From Chloroflexota bacterium (GTDB taxonomy: Bacteria; Chloroflexota; Anaerolineae; Anaerolineales; Anaerolineaceae), in the NCBI GenBank assembly GCA_023434145.1, contig JAEYTI010000070.1:1-14997 (forward strand): a stretch of 14,997 nucleotides of DNA, read 5' to 3'. Within the stretch, counting starts at the first letter, position 1. Each line of letters starts with the position of its first letter. The notes under the pieces were generated by a model. It made no database searches, had not been told where the DNA came from, and worked only from the letters and a program-made list of their open reading frames with translations. Shown here piece after piece: positions 1 to 7,578 of this stretch. Made by a program: the position numbers and the translations under genes.

Positions 1-1
1 C

Positions 2-2086
2 TTCGTGCTCATGCTCCTTATCCGCCTGGGCAACCCCGACCTGTGGCACCCGGTCTATGGCGGTGAGAAGCCGATGAACGTATCGTACTTCAACGCCGTG
101 CTCAAGAGCACCGTCTTCCCCGCCTACGACCCCTGGTTTGCCGGCGGATCGATGAATTATTACTACTATGGCTATGTGATCGTCGGTATGCCGATCAAGC
201 TGCTGGGCATCGACCCGGCCGTGGCCTACAATCTGGTGCTGCCGGGGCTGTTCAGCATGTGCGCGCTAGGCGCGTGGATGATCGGGCGCGCTCTCATGTC
301 CCGCCCTGCGCATCGTCCATCAGAAGCGGCTCCTCGCCGCACGGTCTGGTGGCTGGCTCCGCTAGTCGCTGCCGCCTTCCTGCTGCTGATCGGCAACCAG
401 GGCACGGTGCGTATGTTCTGGCAGGGCTGGCAGAAAATTGTCGTCTCAGACCAGCAAATGGCCCAGGGCAGCATGATCGACCACATCCGCTGGGCAGGGC
501 AGGGCCTTATCCGCAACCTGCGCGGCGATCCTCGGGACCTGCCGTACTACCCCGGCGACTGGTACTGGAAGCCCTCCCGCGCCATCCAGCCGGAGGCGGG
601 CGGCGAGATCACCGAGTTCCCGTTCTTCACCTTCCTCTATGCCGACCTGCATGCCCATCTCATGGCCTTACCCGTCACCCTGCTGGTGATCGCCTGGGCG
701 CTGGGCGTAGTGCTGGGGCGTGCCCGCTGGCGCACCCGGTGGAGTTTGGCGCTGGCGCTGCTGATCGGCGCGCTGGCGGTGGGATCGCTGCGCCCGACCA
801 ACACCTGGGACCAGTACACCTACCTGATCCTTGCCGCCGCAGCCCTGTTTTACGCTGCCGCCCGCGCGGAGTGGGGCCGTGGCCCGCTCAACGCACTGGC
901 GCGCGCGGCGCTGCTGGCGGTGGCGCTTGCGGCGCTCTCTGTGGTGCTCTACCGCCCCTTCGATGCCTGGTTCGCTCAGGCCTACAACGCCGTGGATCTG
1001 TGGCGGGGCGCGAAAACCAATATTCCCTCCTACCTGGTGCACTGGAGCTTGTTCCTGTTCCTCATCGCCGCGTGGATGTTCGATGAGCTGATTGAATGGA
1101 TGGCCTCTACGCCCCTTTCGGCGCTGCGGCCTCTGGTTTCGTACCTGTGGCTGCTGCCGTTTGCCGGGCTGATCGTTCTCGCCGCCCTGGCACTGCTGCT
1201 CTGGCAGGGCGTGATCGTCTCGCTGATCATTGTACCGCTGGGCCTGGTGGCGGCGGCGCTGCTCTTCCGCCCCAACCTGCCCGAGACCAAACGCGCCGCG
1301 CTGTTCTTCACCGGCACGGCCCTGTTGATTACCCTGGTGGTAGAGTTGGTCTCCGTACGCGGCGACATTGGCCGCATGAACACCGTCTTCAAGTTCTACT
1401 ACCAGGCATGGACGCTGCTTGCGCTTTCCGCGGCGGCGGCGCTGGTCTGGCTGGCGCAGAAAATCACGGCCTGGCGTTCGGGCCTGCGCATCGCCTGGCA
1501 GGTAGGGCTTGGGCTGCTGCTGATCGGCCCCATCCTGTTCCCGTTCACCGCCGCGCGCGCCAAGCTCACCGATCGCATGGTGGCGAATGCCCCCAACACG
1601 CTGGACGGCATGCGCTACATGGAAGCCGCCCGCTACTACGACGGCCCCACGCCCGAAAACTACCGCGAGATGGATCTGAGCCAGGACTACCGCGCAATCA
1701 AGTGGATGCAGGCCAACGTGATTGGCTCACCGGTGATCGTAGAAGCCAACACCCCCGAGTACCGCCATTGGGGCACGCGCTACACCATCTACACCGGCCT
1801 TCCCGGCGTCATCGGCTGGAACTGGCACCAGCGCCAGCAGCGCGCCCTCACCCCCGATACCTGGGTCTGGGGCCGCATCGGGGAAGTGCGGAGCTTCTAC
1901 ACCACCACCAGTCAGGAAGAAGCCGAAGCCTTCCTGCGCCAGTACAACGTGGAGTACATCATCCTCGGCCAATTAGAACGCATCTACTACGACGGCCCCG
2001 GCCTGGGCAAATTCGCAGAGTTTGAGGGAGTCTTGTGGGATAAGGTCTATGAGGAAGGCCAGACGGTGATCTACCAGGTGCGGTAA
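2..2086 (+). CDS. DUF2298 'YYY' multi-pass membrane protein, 5'-truncated by the window
   Basis: Large integral membrane protein of the DUF2298 (Chlor_Arch_YYY) family, whose biochemical function is not established. The reading frame is open to the left edge, so the true start lies upstream; residues here are counted from the GTG at position 5. The family hallmarks are visible: a GGEKPM motif near residues 19-24, FPAYDPWFAGG followed by NYYYYGY (residues 51-57), EFPFFTFLYADLHAH near 204-218, RPTNTWDQ near 265, and GRMNTVFKFYYQAW near 456-470. Many Leu/Ala-rich membrane segments lie between them. The last 180 residues or so are hydrophilic (YRAIKWMQAN, YIILGQLERIYY), as expected for a non-membrane C-terminal domain. 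The architecture resembles GT-C type lipid-linked-sugar glycosyltransferases, but that role is inference. About 694 residues are present, so probably most of the protein. No terminator is evident after the stop. Confidence 0.9.
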   Translation, partial: FVLMLLIRLGNPDLWHPVYGGEKPMNVSYFNAVLKSTVFPAYDPWFAGGSMNYYYYGYVIVGMPIKLLGIDPAVAYNLVLPGLFSMCALGAWMIGRALMSRPAHRPSEAAPRRTVWWLAPLVAAAFLLLIGNQGTVRMFWQGWQKIVVSDQQMAQGSMIDHIRWAGQGLIRNLRGDPRDLPYYPGDWYWKPSRAIQPEAGGEITEFPFFTFLYADLHAHLMALPVTLLVIAWALGVVLGRARWRTRWSLALALLIGALAVGSLRPTNTWDQYTYLILAAAALFYAAARAEWGRGPLNALARAALLAVALAALSVVLYRPFDAWFAQAYNAVDLWRGAKTNIPSYLVHWSLFLFLIAAWMFDELIEWMASTPLSALRPLVSYLWLLPFAGLIVLAALALLLWQGVIVSLIIVPLGLVAAALLFRPNLPETKRAALFFTGTALLITLVVELVSVRGDIGRMNTVFKFYYQAWTLLALSAAAALVWLAQKITAWRSGLRIAWQVGLGLLLIGPILFPFTAARAKLTDRMVANAPNTLDGMRYMEAARYYDGPTPENYREMDLSQDYRAIKWMQANVIGSPVIVEANTPEYRHWGTRYTIYTGLPGVIGWNWHQRQQRALTPDTWVWGRIGEVRSFYTTTSQEEAEAFLRQYNVEYIILGQLERIYYDGPGLGKFAEFEGVLWDKVYEEGQTVIYQVR

Positions 2087-2111
2087 GAGTGCCATAGGTA
2101 TCTCATGATCC

Positions 2112-2514
2112 TGTAGGGGAGCAGCGGTTCTACACACACGAGTGCCGGGCGGCAGACGCTCGCGCCCAGCCTTGGTTTTCATTCGCCTACTTGATCTGCG
2201 CGAGCTACAGCCACGGCCAGGACAGCGAAGCCGCCGCAGCAAGCTGCTTATGCCCCACCTTCGTGGGGCTCATTCCATGTAGAAAATGGGATTTGGAACA
2301 TAAAAGGAGGGGTATCCGGTTTTTGCCAATAGGTAAATAGGTCACCCTATCCAGTCACAACGAGCCCCACGAAGGTGGGGCTTTGCTGACCTGGCCGTGG
2401 CTTCAGCCGCCAAGCACAGTGGGTCTTAGAAAACAACTGGCGGTCCCGCACGCCGGGCGCAGCGATACGGGCCTACCCGACTGTTCGTAGAACCACGATG
2501 CTGCGCCCCTAAAG
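2112..2514. repeat. Large decayed inverted repeat, MITE-like, non-coding
   Basis: Left arm about 2112-2270 and right arm about 2363-2514 are imperfect reverse complements around a unique centre of about 90 bases. The best-preserved blocks are GCCACGGCCAGG at about 2210-2221 against its complement at about 2391-2402, and GCCCCACCTTCGTGGGGCTC at the inner edges (about 2252-2271 and 2362-2381). The outer ends share TAGGGG-GCAG and GGTTCTAC blocks. The inner 18-base block is itself a hairpin on each arm. No ORF in it looks real. It could be a non-autonomous mobile element or a long structured RNA; target-site duplications were not identified. Confidence 0.5.
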
Positions 2515-2533
2515 GACCAAGAGATGCATAAGG

Positions 2534-2627
2534 CACCCCCTCTTCGGATTTGCGGGTTGTGCTTTCGGCAAGCTTTAAAGAACCGCAACAGCACATCCGG
2601 AGAGGGGGCGGGGGGTGAGGATCTTTT
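2534..2627 (+). repeat. Palindromic CCCCTCTCC-family element, copy 1
   Basis: The segment starts CACCCCCTCTTCGGAT and ends with ATCCGGAGAGGGGGCGG, then GGGGTGAGGATCTTTT. The ends pair (one G-T pair), with an extra GTGCT/AGCAC stem further in after an unpaired TTGCGGGTT. The same element recurs at 13044-13138 and, inverted, at 12921-13012. It sits just upstream of the FAD oxidoreductase gene. Confidence 0.7.
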
Positions 2628-2700
2628 CCCGCTTCTCCTCCATTGTGCTGTACAATAGGTTTGAAACCGGTACTGTTCGAAAGACACGATCGGGGGACCA

Positions 2701-4614
2701 ATGCAGCAAACCATCGAATGCGACATCGCCATCATCGGCGGGGGATTGGGGGGGATAGCGGCTGCACTGGCTGCCGCCGACGCCGGACTCAGCGTGGTGA
2801 TGACCGAGCCAACCAGTTGGATCGGCGGTCAGGCGACGGCCCAGGCCGCTTCGGTGCTGGACGAACACCGCTACATTGAAACCTTTGGCGGCACGCGCAG
2901 CTACAACCAGTTCCGTGAGGGCGTGCGCAGCTATTACCGCGTGCGTTATGACGCGCCCGAGCGCATGCCCGATGGGATGCCGCTCAACCCGGGCAACAAT
3001 TGGGCTGGACGCTTGAGCTTTGAGCCGCGCGCCGGGCTGCGCGTGCTCAACGATATGCTGTCACCGTATGTGGATGGTGGGCAGCTTACCATCCTGCTCG
3101 ATTACACGCCCATATCCGCCGAGGTGCGCGGATCGCGTATCACCCAGGTGAGCCTCAACGGCCCCGGCAACCGCACCGTCGATCTTCGCGCTTTGTACTA
3201 TTTGGATGCAACCGACATGGGCGATCTGCTGCCGCTGGTGCATGCGCCCTACGTCACCGGGGCCGAGCCGGTGGAGCAGACCGGCGAGCCGCACGCTTCG
3301 CGCCAGGGTCCGCTGCCCGGCTGCGTGCAATCCTTCACCTGCTGCTTCCTGATGGAGTACCGCCCGAACGAGGACCACACCATCCAGAAGCCATACGGCT
3401 ACGAGGCGTGGCGTGATTCGCAGCCCTTCACGCTATCCATGCGGCGAAAGGGTGGCAAAGAGCGCCGCACCTACATGTTCTCAGACGATCTCTCCTTCTG
3501 GCGCTTCCGCCGGTTGTTCGATGCCGCCCAGTTGGCAGGCGGTCGTCCCGACAACGAGCGCAATGACATCGTCCTGGTCAATTGGGACGCGATCGACTAC
3601 TACAAAGAGAGCCTGATCGACCGCACCCCGGCCCAGCGGGCGCGGATTGTTCGCGAGGCCAAGCGCCTGTCGCTCAGTTTCCTCTACTGGCTGCAAACCG
3701 AAGCGCCGCGCGATGAAGGCCGCGGGCGCGGCTACCCCGGCCTGCGCCTGCTGCCAGAAGCACTCGGCACGCAGGACGGGCTGGCAAAGGCCCCGCTGAT
3801 TCGCGAGTCGCGGCGCATTTTGGGCATGCGCCGCATTGTCGAGCAAGACTTAATCACGCAGGATGATCGCTCCAGCCGCGCCGCGCAGTTCGTCCGCGCC
3901 GCGCATTATGCAGATACCGCCGGCGTGGGTTGGTACCCGCTCGACATGCACCGCAGGGCGGGGGATCCTTCCAGTGGATGCGCCCAGCGCGTCGATTTCG
4001 ACGAGACGCTGCCGTTCCAGATCCCCCTCGGTGCGCTGATTAGCCCGTCGATGGAGAACCTCATCGCAGCCTCGAAGAACATCGCTACCACGCACATCAC
4101 CGCCGCCGCGTACCGGGCGCACCCCATTGAGTGGAACGTGGGCGAGGCTGCCGGATCGCTGGCCGTCTACTGCTTGCGGAACCACGTCTCACTCCAGGCC
4201 GCCTGGGAGCAGACCCCGCACCTGCGCGCGCTGCAGCGGTCGCTGCTCGAACGTGGCATACCGCTGGTCTGGACAAACGACCTGGGCCTATCGGATCGCA
4301 GCTTCGCAGCCATTCAGTCGTGCCTGATCGCGGCGCCTCCGCCCAACGGCACGCCCCGCTTCGAACGTCTGCAGGTGCTGCCCGATGAGCCAGTCTCGCT
4401 GGCCGAAGCGGCATGGCTGCTTCGGCAGGTCCCTGCCGCCCCTGCGAACGCCCATATGAGCGCCTTGCTGGAGCGCTGGCGCGACTCGCACCGCAGCCCA
4501 TTCACCGCCGAGGATCTCAACGCCGCCGCACTGGCGCTCGACCTGCCCCTGCAAACCGGCGGAACATATCCAACCCTACGCCAGATTTGCGAGAAATTGA
4601 CGAATTTCGTGTAG
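2701..4614 (+). CDS. FAD-dependent oxidoreductase (FAD_oxidored / PF12831-like)
   Basis: A 637-residue soluble flavoprotein. The N-terminal Rossmann motif GGGLGG (residues 13-18) and the ribose-binding Glu36 are clear, followed by WIGGQATAQA (40-49), a region typical of FAD_oxidored proteins. Near residues 466-490 the segment THITAAAYRAHPIEWNVGEAAG matches the family's C-terminal FAD-binding block. There is no signal peptide. Substrate is unknown: members of this family are often annotated only as FAD-dependent oxidoreductase and lie near carbohydrate genes. The last 90 residues form a helical, Ala/Leu-rich tail beyond the FAD core. A GGGGGA Shine-Dalgarno lies 4-9 bases before the ATG, supporting this start. 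It stands alone on this strand and converges on the flavin oxidoreductase downstream, so the two are not co-transcribed. Confidence 0.88.
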   Translation: MQQTIECDIAIIGGGLGGIAAALAAADAGLSVVMTEPTSWIGGQATAQAASVLDEHRYIETFGGTRSYNQFREGVRSYYRVRYDAPERMPDGMPLNPGNNWAGRLSFEPRAGLRVLNDMLSPYVDGGQLTILLDYTPISAEVRGSRITQVSLNGPGNRTVDLRALYYLDATDMGDLLPLVHAPYVTGAEPVEQTGEPHASRQGPLPGCVQSFTCCFLMEYRPNEDHTIQKPYGYEAWRDSQPFTLSMRRKGGKERRTYMFSDDLSFWRFRRLFDAAQLAGGRPDNERNDIVLVNWDAIDYYKESLIDRTPAQRARIVREAKRLSLSFLYWLQTEAPRDEGRGRGYPGLRLLPEALGTQDGLAKAPLIRESRRILGMRRIVEQDLITQDDRSSRAAQFVRAAHYADTAGVGWYPLDMHRRAGDPSSGCAQRVDFDETLPFQIPLGALISPSMENLIAASKNIATTHITAAAYRAHPIEWNVGEAAGSLAVYCLRNHVSLQAAWEQTPHLRALQRSLLERGIPLVWTNDLGLSDRSFAAIQSCLIAAPPPNGTPRFERLQVLPDEPVSLAEAAWLLRQVPAAPANAHMSALLERWRDSHRSPFTAEDLNAAALALDLPLQTGGTYPTLRQICEKLTNFV

Positions 4615-4623
4615 CGAATAAAG

Positions 4624-4659
4624 AACAGGTGCGCATAACTTAAGTTATGCGCACCTGTT
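4624..4659. terminator. Perfect 36-base palindrome between convergent genes, probable bidirectional terminator
   Basis: AACAGGTGCGCATAACTT is followed at once by its exact reverse complement, giving 18+18 bases with no mismatch and no spacer. It begins 10 bases after one stop codon and ends 6 bases before the opposing one. Flanks are only moderately T-rich (TTAACTTCTACTTCTT on +, TTCTTTATT on -), so it is not a textbook U-tract terminator, but the position fits shared termination. Confidence 0.7.
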
Positions 4660-4664
4660 AACTT

Positions 4665-6107
4665 CTACTTCTTCTTCACCTCTTCGACCACCTTTGCCTC
4701 GGGCCGCTCCTTGTAGAACTCGTCCAGCGGGTAGCAGCCGGAGACCATGCCGCTGCGCGGGGCGGTGGTGCAGTCGGAGAAGGTGCGGCAGATACGCTTG
4801 CGCTGCATGGGGCGAGAAGCCATCACATCTACTGGAAGATCGGGGTAAGCCAGCACCATGCGTCCCAGGCCGACAAGGTCCGCGGCGCCCCAGCGAACCA
4901 CCGCCTGTGCCACATTGGGCAGGTAATCTTGCAGCGCGGAGTACGCCGAGCCAACGATCACCGCATCGGGGCAGGCGGATTTGATCTTATGCACGGCTTT
5001 GAGCTGCCGAGCCACGCCGACCATGGGGTCTTCGGGCGGCAGGTAGCCGTCGGAGGGTGGGAAGTAAGCTGGGCGCTGGATGTGCGGCACGTAGTAGGGG
5101 CTGCCCGCGGTGACGCAGATCAGCGCCACGCCCTTGCTGTTGAGCATTTGGATCAATTCGATCGCTTCGCGCAGATCGTAGCCCAGACCCGTGCCGTCGC
5201 CGCCAAAGGCGTAGGGGTAGCGACCCGGTTCCAGCGAGCCCCAATCAGGCGTGCCTACAAAACCCTCGCCGGGCTTAAAGGGCATAAAGTCAAACGCGCT
5301 CAGGCGCACGCCGATTTGCATGCCCGGCACGCGCTGCTGGATGCCCTGGATAATGGTGCGCGGGAAGCGGGTGCGGTTTTCAAAGCTGCCGCCGTACTTC
5401 CCCGGGCGCTCGAAGGCTGAGAGCAGCTCATGCCCCAGGTAGCCGTGGCACAGCTTCACGTCCACAAAGTGGAAACCGGCCTCCTGCGCCAGCCCCGCGG
5501 CGGTGATAAAGTCCTCCACCAGCGCGTCCAGTTCGTCATCGGTGAAGATCGCTCCGGCTGCATCCGCCGGAAGCCCCACCCGCCCGTTGAGGATCGGGTG
5601 GTTGTAGGCAATGCGCGGCTCGGGCTTCTTCTTCTCGTTGGGCCGCGCGTAGCGCCCGGAGTGGGTGAGCTGCAAGCCGATCACCAGCCCTTCGCCGCTG
5701 CCCACCGCTTGAATATGATGCTCCACCAGTGTCTCGCGCAGGCGGATGATCTCTGGCAGCGTCTGGCGGTTGATCATGAGCTGGTTGGGGTTGGCACGCC
5801 CATCGTGGCGCACCGCCACCGCCTCACCACCCCAGATCAGCTTGCAGCCGCTCAGGCCAAAGCGCTGCCAGCGGCGCACGGTCAGCTCGGTGGGCAGGCC
5901 GTCCGGCGTGCCATCCCAGCCTTCCATCGGCAGGGTGCAGAAGCGATTGCCGATTTCCAGCCCGCCCGCGTGGATCGGCTGCGCCAGCGGTGAGGTGGGC
6001 GCGGGCTCCAGCTCCGCCTCAAAGGGCATCGAAATTCCCAGCCCTGCCAAATGATCCAAAAACGCCTGGGGCGTCTTCAACTGCGCGATTTTTTTGTAGG
6101 TTGCCAT
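4665..6107 (-). CDS. NADH:flavin oxidoreductase, Old Yellow Enzyme family
   Basis: A 480-residue FMN-dependent TIM-barrel oxidoreductase. Seen: NRFCTLPMEGWDG (54-66), the LQLTHSGR strand (145-152), LCHGYLGHELLSAF (219-232), and KYGGSFENRTRF (238-249), all diagnostic of the OYE / 2,4-dienoyl-CoA reductase N-terminal domain. The usual HGAH active-site segment reads KLCH here, so the first His is Lys218, which probably marks a distinct subfamily. The C-terminus has CRTFSDC and a later Cys 12 positions on. This looks like the 4Fe-4S site of dienoyl-CoA reductases with a cysteine lost (Phe in its place), so an intact cluster is doubtful. The second NAD(P)/FAD domain of those enzymes is absent. The start is the ATG at 6107 because TAAGAGGTGAT, nearly the full anti-Shine-Dalgarno complement, lies just upstream; an in-frame GTG two codons earlier overlaps that site. 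Substrate unknown. Confidence 0.88.
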   Translation of the reverse strand: MATYKKIAQLKTPQAFLDHLAGLGISMPFEAELEPAPTSPLAQPIHAGGLEIGNRFCTLPMEGWDGTPDGLPTELTVRRWQRFGLSGCKLIWGGEAVAVRHDGRANPNQLMINRQTLPEIIRLRETLVEHHIQAVGSGEGLVIGLQLTHSGRYARPNEKKKPEPRIAYNHPILNGRVGLPADAAGAIFTDDELDALVEDFITAAGLAQEAGFHFVDVKLCHGYLGHELLSAFERPGKYGGSFENRTRFPRTIIQGIQQRVPGMQIGVRLSAFDFMPFKPGEGFVGTPDWGSLEPGRYPYAFGGDGTGLGYDLREAIELIQMLNSKGVALICVTAGSPYYVPHIQRPAYFPPSDGYLPPEDPMVGVARQLKAVHKIKSACPDAVIVGSAYSALQDYLPNVAQAVVRWGAADLVGLGRMVLAYPDLPVDVMASRPMQRKRICRTFSDCTTAPRSGMVSGCYPLDEFYKERPEAKVVEEVKKK

Positions 6108-6169
6108 AATCACCTCTTAAGAAATGAACCGCAAAGGGCGCAAAGTACGCTAAGGGAAGAAAAGAGCTA

Positions 6170-6209
6170 AACCACAGAGAAAACAGAGAACACAGAGAGA
6201 AGAAAGAGA
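6170..6209 (+). repeat. Left 40-base inverted repeat (ACCACAGAGA type)
   Basis: A purine-rich sequence beginning AACCACAGAGA and ending GAAGAAAGAGA. It matches the reverse complement of 6755-6794 at 39 of 40 positions. It is preceded by a CGCAAAGGGCGCAAAG tract (about 6129-6146). Such ACAGAGA/GCAAAG tracts are common intergenic repeats in unrelated bacteria. Confidence 0.85.
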
Positions 6210-6219
6210 TTTATAAAGA

Positions 6220-6576
6220 TTATTCCAATTGCCAGGAGCCTTCATTCCACCGCTGAATTGCCTGTTCAGCTTCAAACCCGATCAAACCAGGCTGTTTCGA
6301 AACATTTAGGAGAACAGCCAAAGCTCTTTCTGGGCTGTTCTTCAACGAATATACCGCCGCCATTGCAGCCACAGGTAAAAAATCAGAATCTCCCAGATCG
6401 AGTAGCGCTGTTCGAGCATCTGTACCTAGACTCACAATTTTGAGAAATGCTTCATGGGTCTTTTTGGCTTGTCTGTTTGCTGTTCTGGAATCACCAGCCA
6501 GTTTTGCCTCGTAGTGAATTCTTGATGCTTTACTGAACTCGTCTAATATCTTCTGAATTTGCTTTTCTTCCTTCAT
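6220..6576 (-). CDS. Small DUF2019-like helical protein
   Basis: 118 residues, probably cytoplasmic, with no signal peptide or membrane segment. After a charged N-terminal helix (KEEKQIQKILDEFSKAS) it has RTALLDL, a hydrophobic helix with AAVYSL, ALAVLLN, and the closing GLIGFEAEQAIQRW. This resembles DUF2019 / HEAT-like proteins, which often end in a G-F-AE-AL--W helix. Function is unknown; some small proteins of this kind are suspected immunity or adaptor proteins, but no partner toxin is seen here. The ATG at 6576 is chosen because AGAGGA lies 10 bases upstream; the frame extends to a GTG at 6618 with no ribosome site. It is clearly AT-richer than its neighbours and is bracketed by inverted repeats, which suggests acquisition by transfer. 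Family assignment is from pattern memory. Confidence 0.72.
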   Translation of the reverse strand: MKEEKQIQKILDEFSKASRIHYEAKLAGDSRTANRQAKKTHEAFLKIVSLGTDARTALLDLGDSDFLPVAAMAAVYSLKNSPERALAVLLNVSKQPGLIGFEAEQAIQRWNEGSWQLE

Positions 6577-6650
6577 CCCTATGCATTCCTCTGTATAGCG
6601 AGCTTGCGAGTCCTCCACGGTGAATTCTTCTTATATAAAAGCTGTTCGAA

Positions 6651-6709
6651 CTTTGTTGGATCCTTGTGTGTGGCCAACGAAGTTGGCCACACACAAGGAT
6701 CCAACAAAG
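6651..6709. repeat. Perfect 28-bp hairpin (TGTGTGGCCAAC family), copy A
   Basis: The left arm 6651-6678 ends TGTGTGGCCAAC, the loop is GAA, and the right arm 6682-6709 is its exact complement. It lies between the stop of the SDR gene and the start of the DUF2019-like gene, both on the minus strand. It may therefore end the SDR transcript, though no long T run follows. The same tip occurs in the hairpin at 10847-10907. Confidence 0.85.
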
Positions 6710-6754
6710 CATCGATATAGAAATCTCCGTGTCCTTTTTTACTTCGTGGTTCTC

Positions 6755-6794
6755 TCTCTTTCTTCTCTCTGTGTTCTCTGTTATCTCTGTGGTT
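6755..6794 (-). repeat. Right 40-base inverted repeat (ACCACAGAGA type)
   Basis: Reverse complement of 6170-6209 with a single mismatch. Its inner side is extended by further CT repeats. It ends 7 bases before the stop codon of the SDR gene. Together the two arms enclose about 545 bases containing the DUF2019-like gene and hairpin copy A. Confidence 0.85.
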
Positions 6795-6801
6795 GATCCT
6801 C

Positions 6802-7578
6802 TTACAGCCTCCGCAAATGGAAACCCCCATCCACATTAATCACTTCGCCGGTCGAGTAGGGCAGAGCGCCTTCGGCCAGCGCCACCACAGCACGGGACAC
6901 GTCATCCGGCGTGCCCCAGCGGCGCAGCGGCAGCAGCCCGCCTTCGATCATGCGGTCGTACTTCTCCTTCACCGCCGAGGTCATATCCGTTTCGATGATG
7001 CCCGGGCGCACCTCGTACACCAGAATGCCATCCTCCGCCAGCCGGTCGGCCAGCAGCGCCGTCATCATGCCCATGCCCGCTTTGCTCATGCAGTATTCGC
7101 CGCGGTTGGGGCTGCTGGTGTACGCGCTGATCGAACCAACGTTGATGATGCGCGGAATGAACGTAGCCCCAGAAACCACCTGTTCCACCATCACCCGCGC
7201 CACGCGCTGGGCGAGGAAGAACGGTCCCTTCAGATTGGTATCCATCACCTCGTCGTAGCTGGCCTCGCTCATCTCCAGCAGATCCGTGCGCTGGCGGGGG
7301 GCCATCCCCGCGTTGTTCACCAGCAGATCCACGCCGCCGAAGGTATCCAGCGCCGCGTTGACCAGCCGCTCGCGGTCGGCTGATTTCCCTACGTCAGCCT
7401 GCACCGCCAGCCCTGACTCGCCCAGTTCAACGAGCACTTCATCCGCCGCGGCGGTGTTGGTATTGAAGCTGAACACCACCTTCCAGCCCGCCTGCGCCAG
7501 CCCCAGCGTGATCCCCCTTCCAATGCCCCGGCTGCCGCCGGTGACGATGGCTACCTTTTCTTCCGCCGGGCTACTCAT
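6802..7578 (-). CDS. SDR-family NAD(P)-dependent oxidoreductase (FabG/KduD-like)
   Basis: A 258-residue classical short-chain dehydrogenase. The cofactor motif TGGSRGIG is at residues 13-20 and NNAG at 88-91. The catalytic tetrad is visible as Asn115, Ser149, Tyr162 and Lys166 (YCMSK). PGIIETDMT and a C-terminal STGEVINVDGGFHLRRL complete the fold. Close relatives are usually labelled 3-ketoacyl-ACP reductase. Here, however, the gene overlaps the end of the GH88 gene by 8 bases (ATGAGTAG), so the two are translationally coupled. That makes a role in oxidising or reducing a keto-uronate released by GH88, as KduD does in unsaturated-uronate catabolism, more likely than fatty-acid synthesis. This is inference from context; substrate specificity cannot be read from sequence. 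There is no clear independent ribosome site, consistent with coupling. Confidence 0.88.
   Translation of the reverse strand: MSSPAEEKVAIVTGGSRGIGRGITLGLAQAGWKVVFSFNTNTAAADEVLVELGESGLAVQADVGKSADRERLVNAALDTFGGVDLLVNNAGMAPRQRTDLLEMSEASYDEVMDTNLKGPFFLAQRVARVMVEQVVSGATFIPRIINVGSISAYTSSPNRGEYCMSKAGMGMMTALLADRLAEDGILVYEVRPGIIETDMTSAVKEKYDRMIEGGLLPLRRWGTPDDVSRAVVALAEGALPYSTGEVINVDGGFHLRRL

Noticed and set aside
1096..2025. Long open frame (309 codons) in another frame inside the DUF2298 gene, and a similar one at 259-1086
   Set aside because: Both lie within the clear DUF2298 coding region, are rich in Arg/Pro/Ala/His as expected of GC-rich shadow frames, and show no domain.
2643..2689. Promoter with TACAAT (2651-2656) for the FAD oxidoreductase gene
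   Set aside because: No -35 at proper spacing and no extended -10; too weak to list.
6579..6836. Minus-strand open frame with NHRDNREHREKKERE
   Set aside because: This is translation of the ACAGAGA repeat, a common annotation artefact; no start signal or domain.
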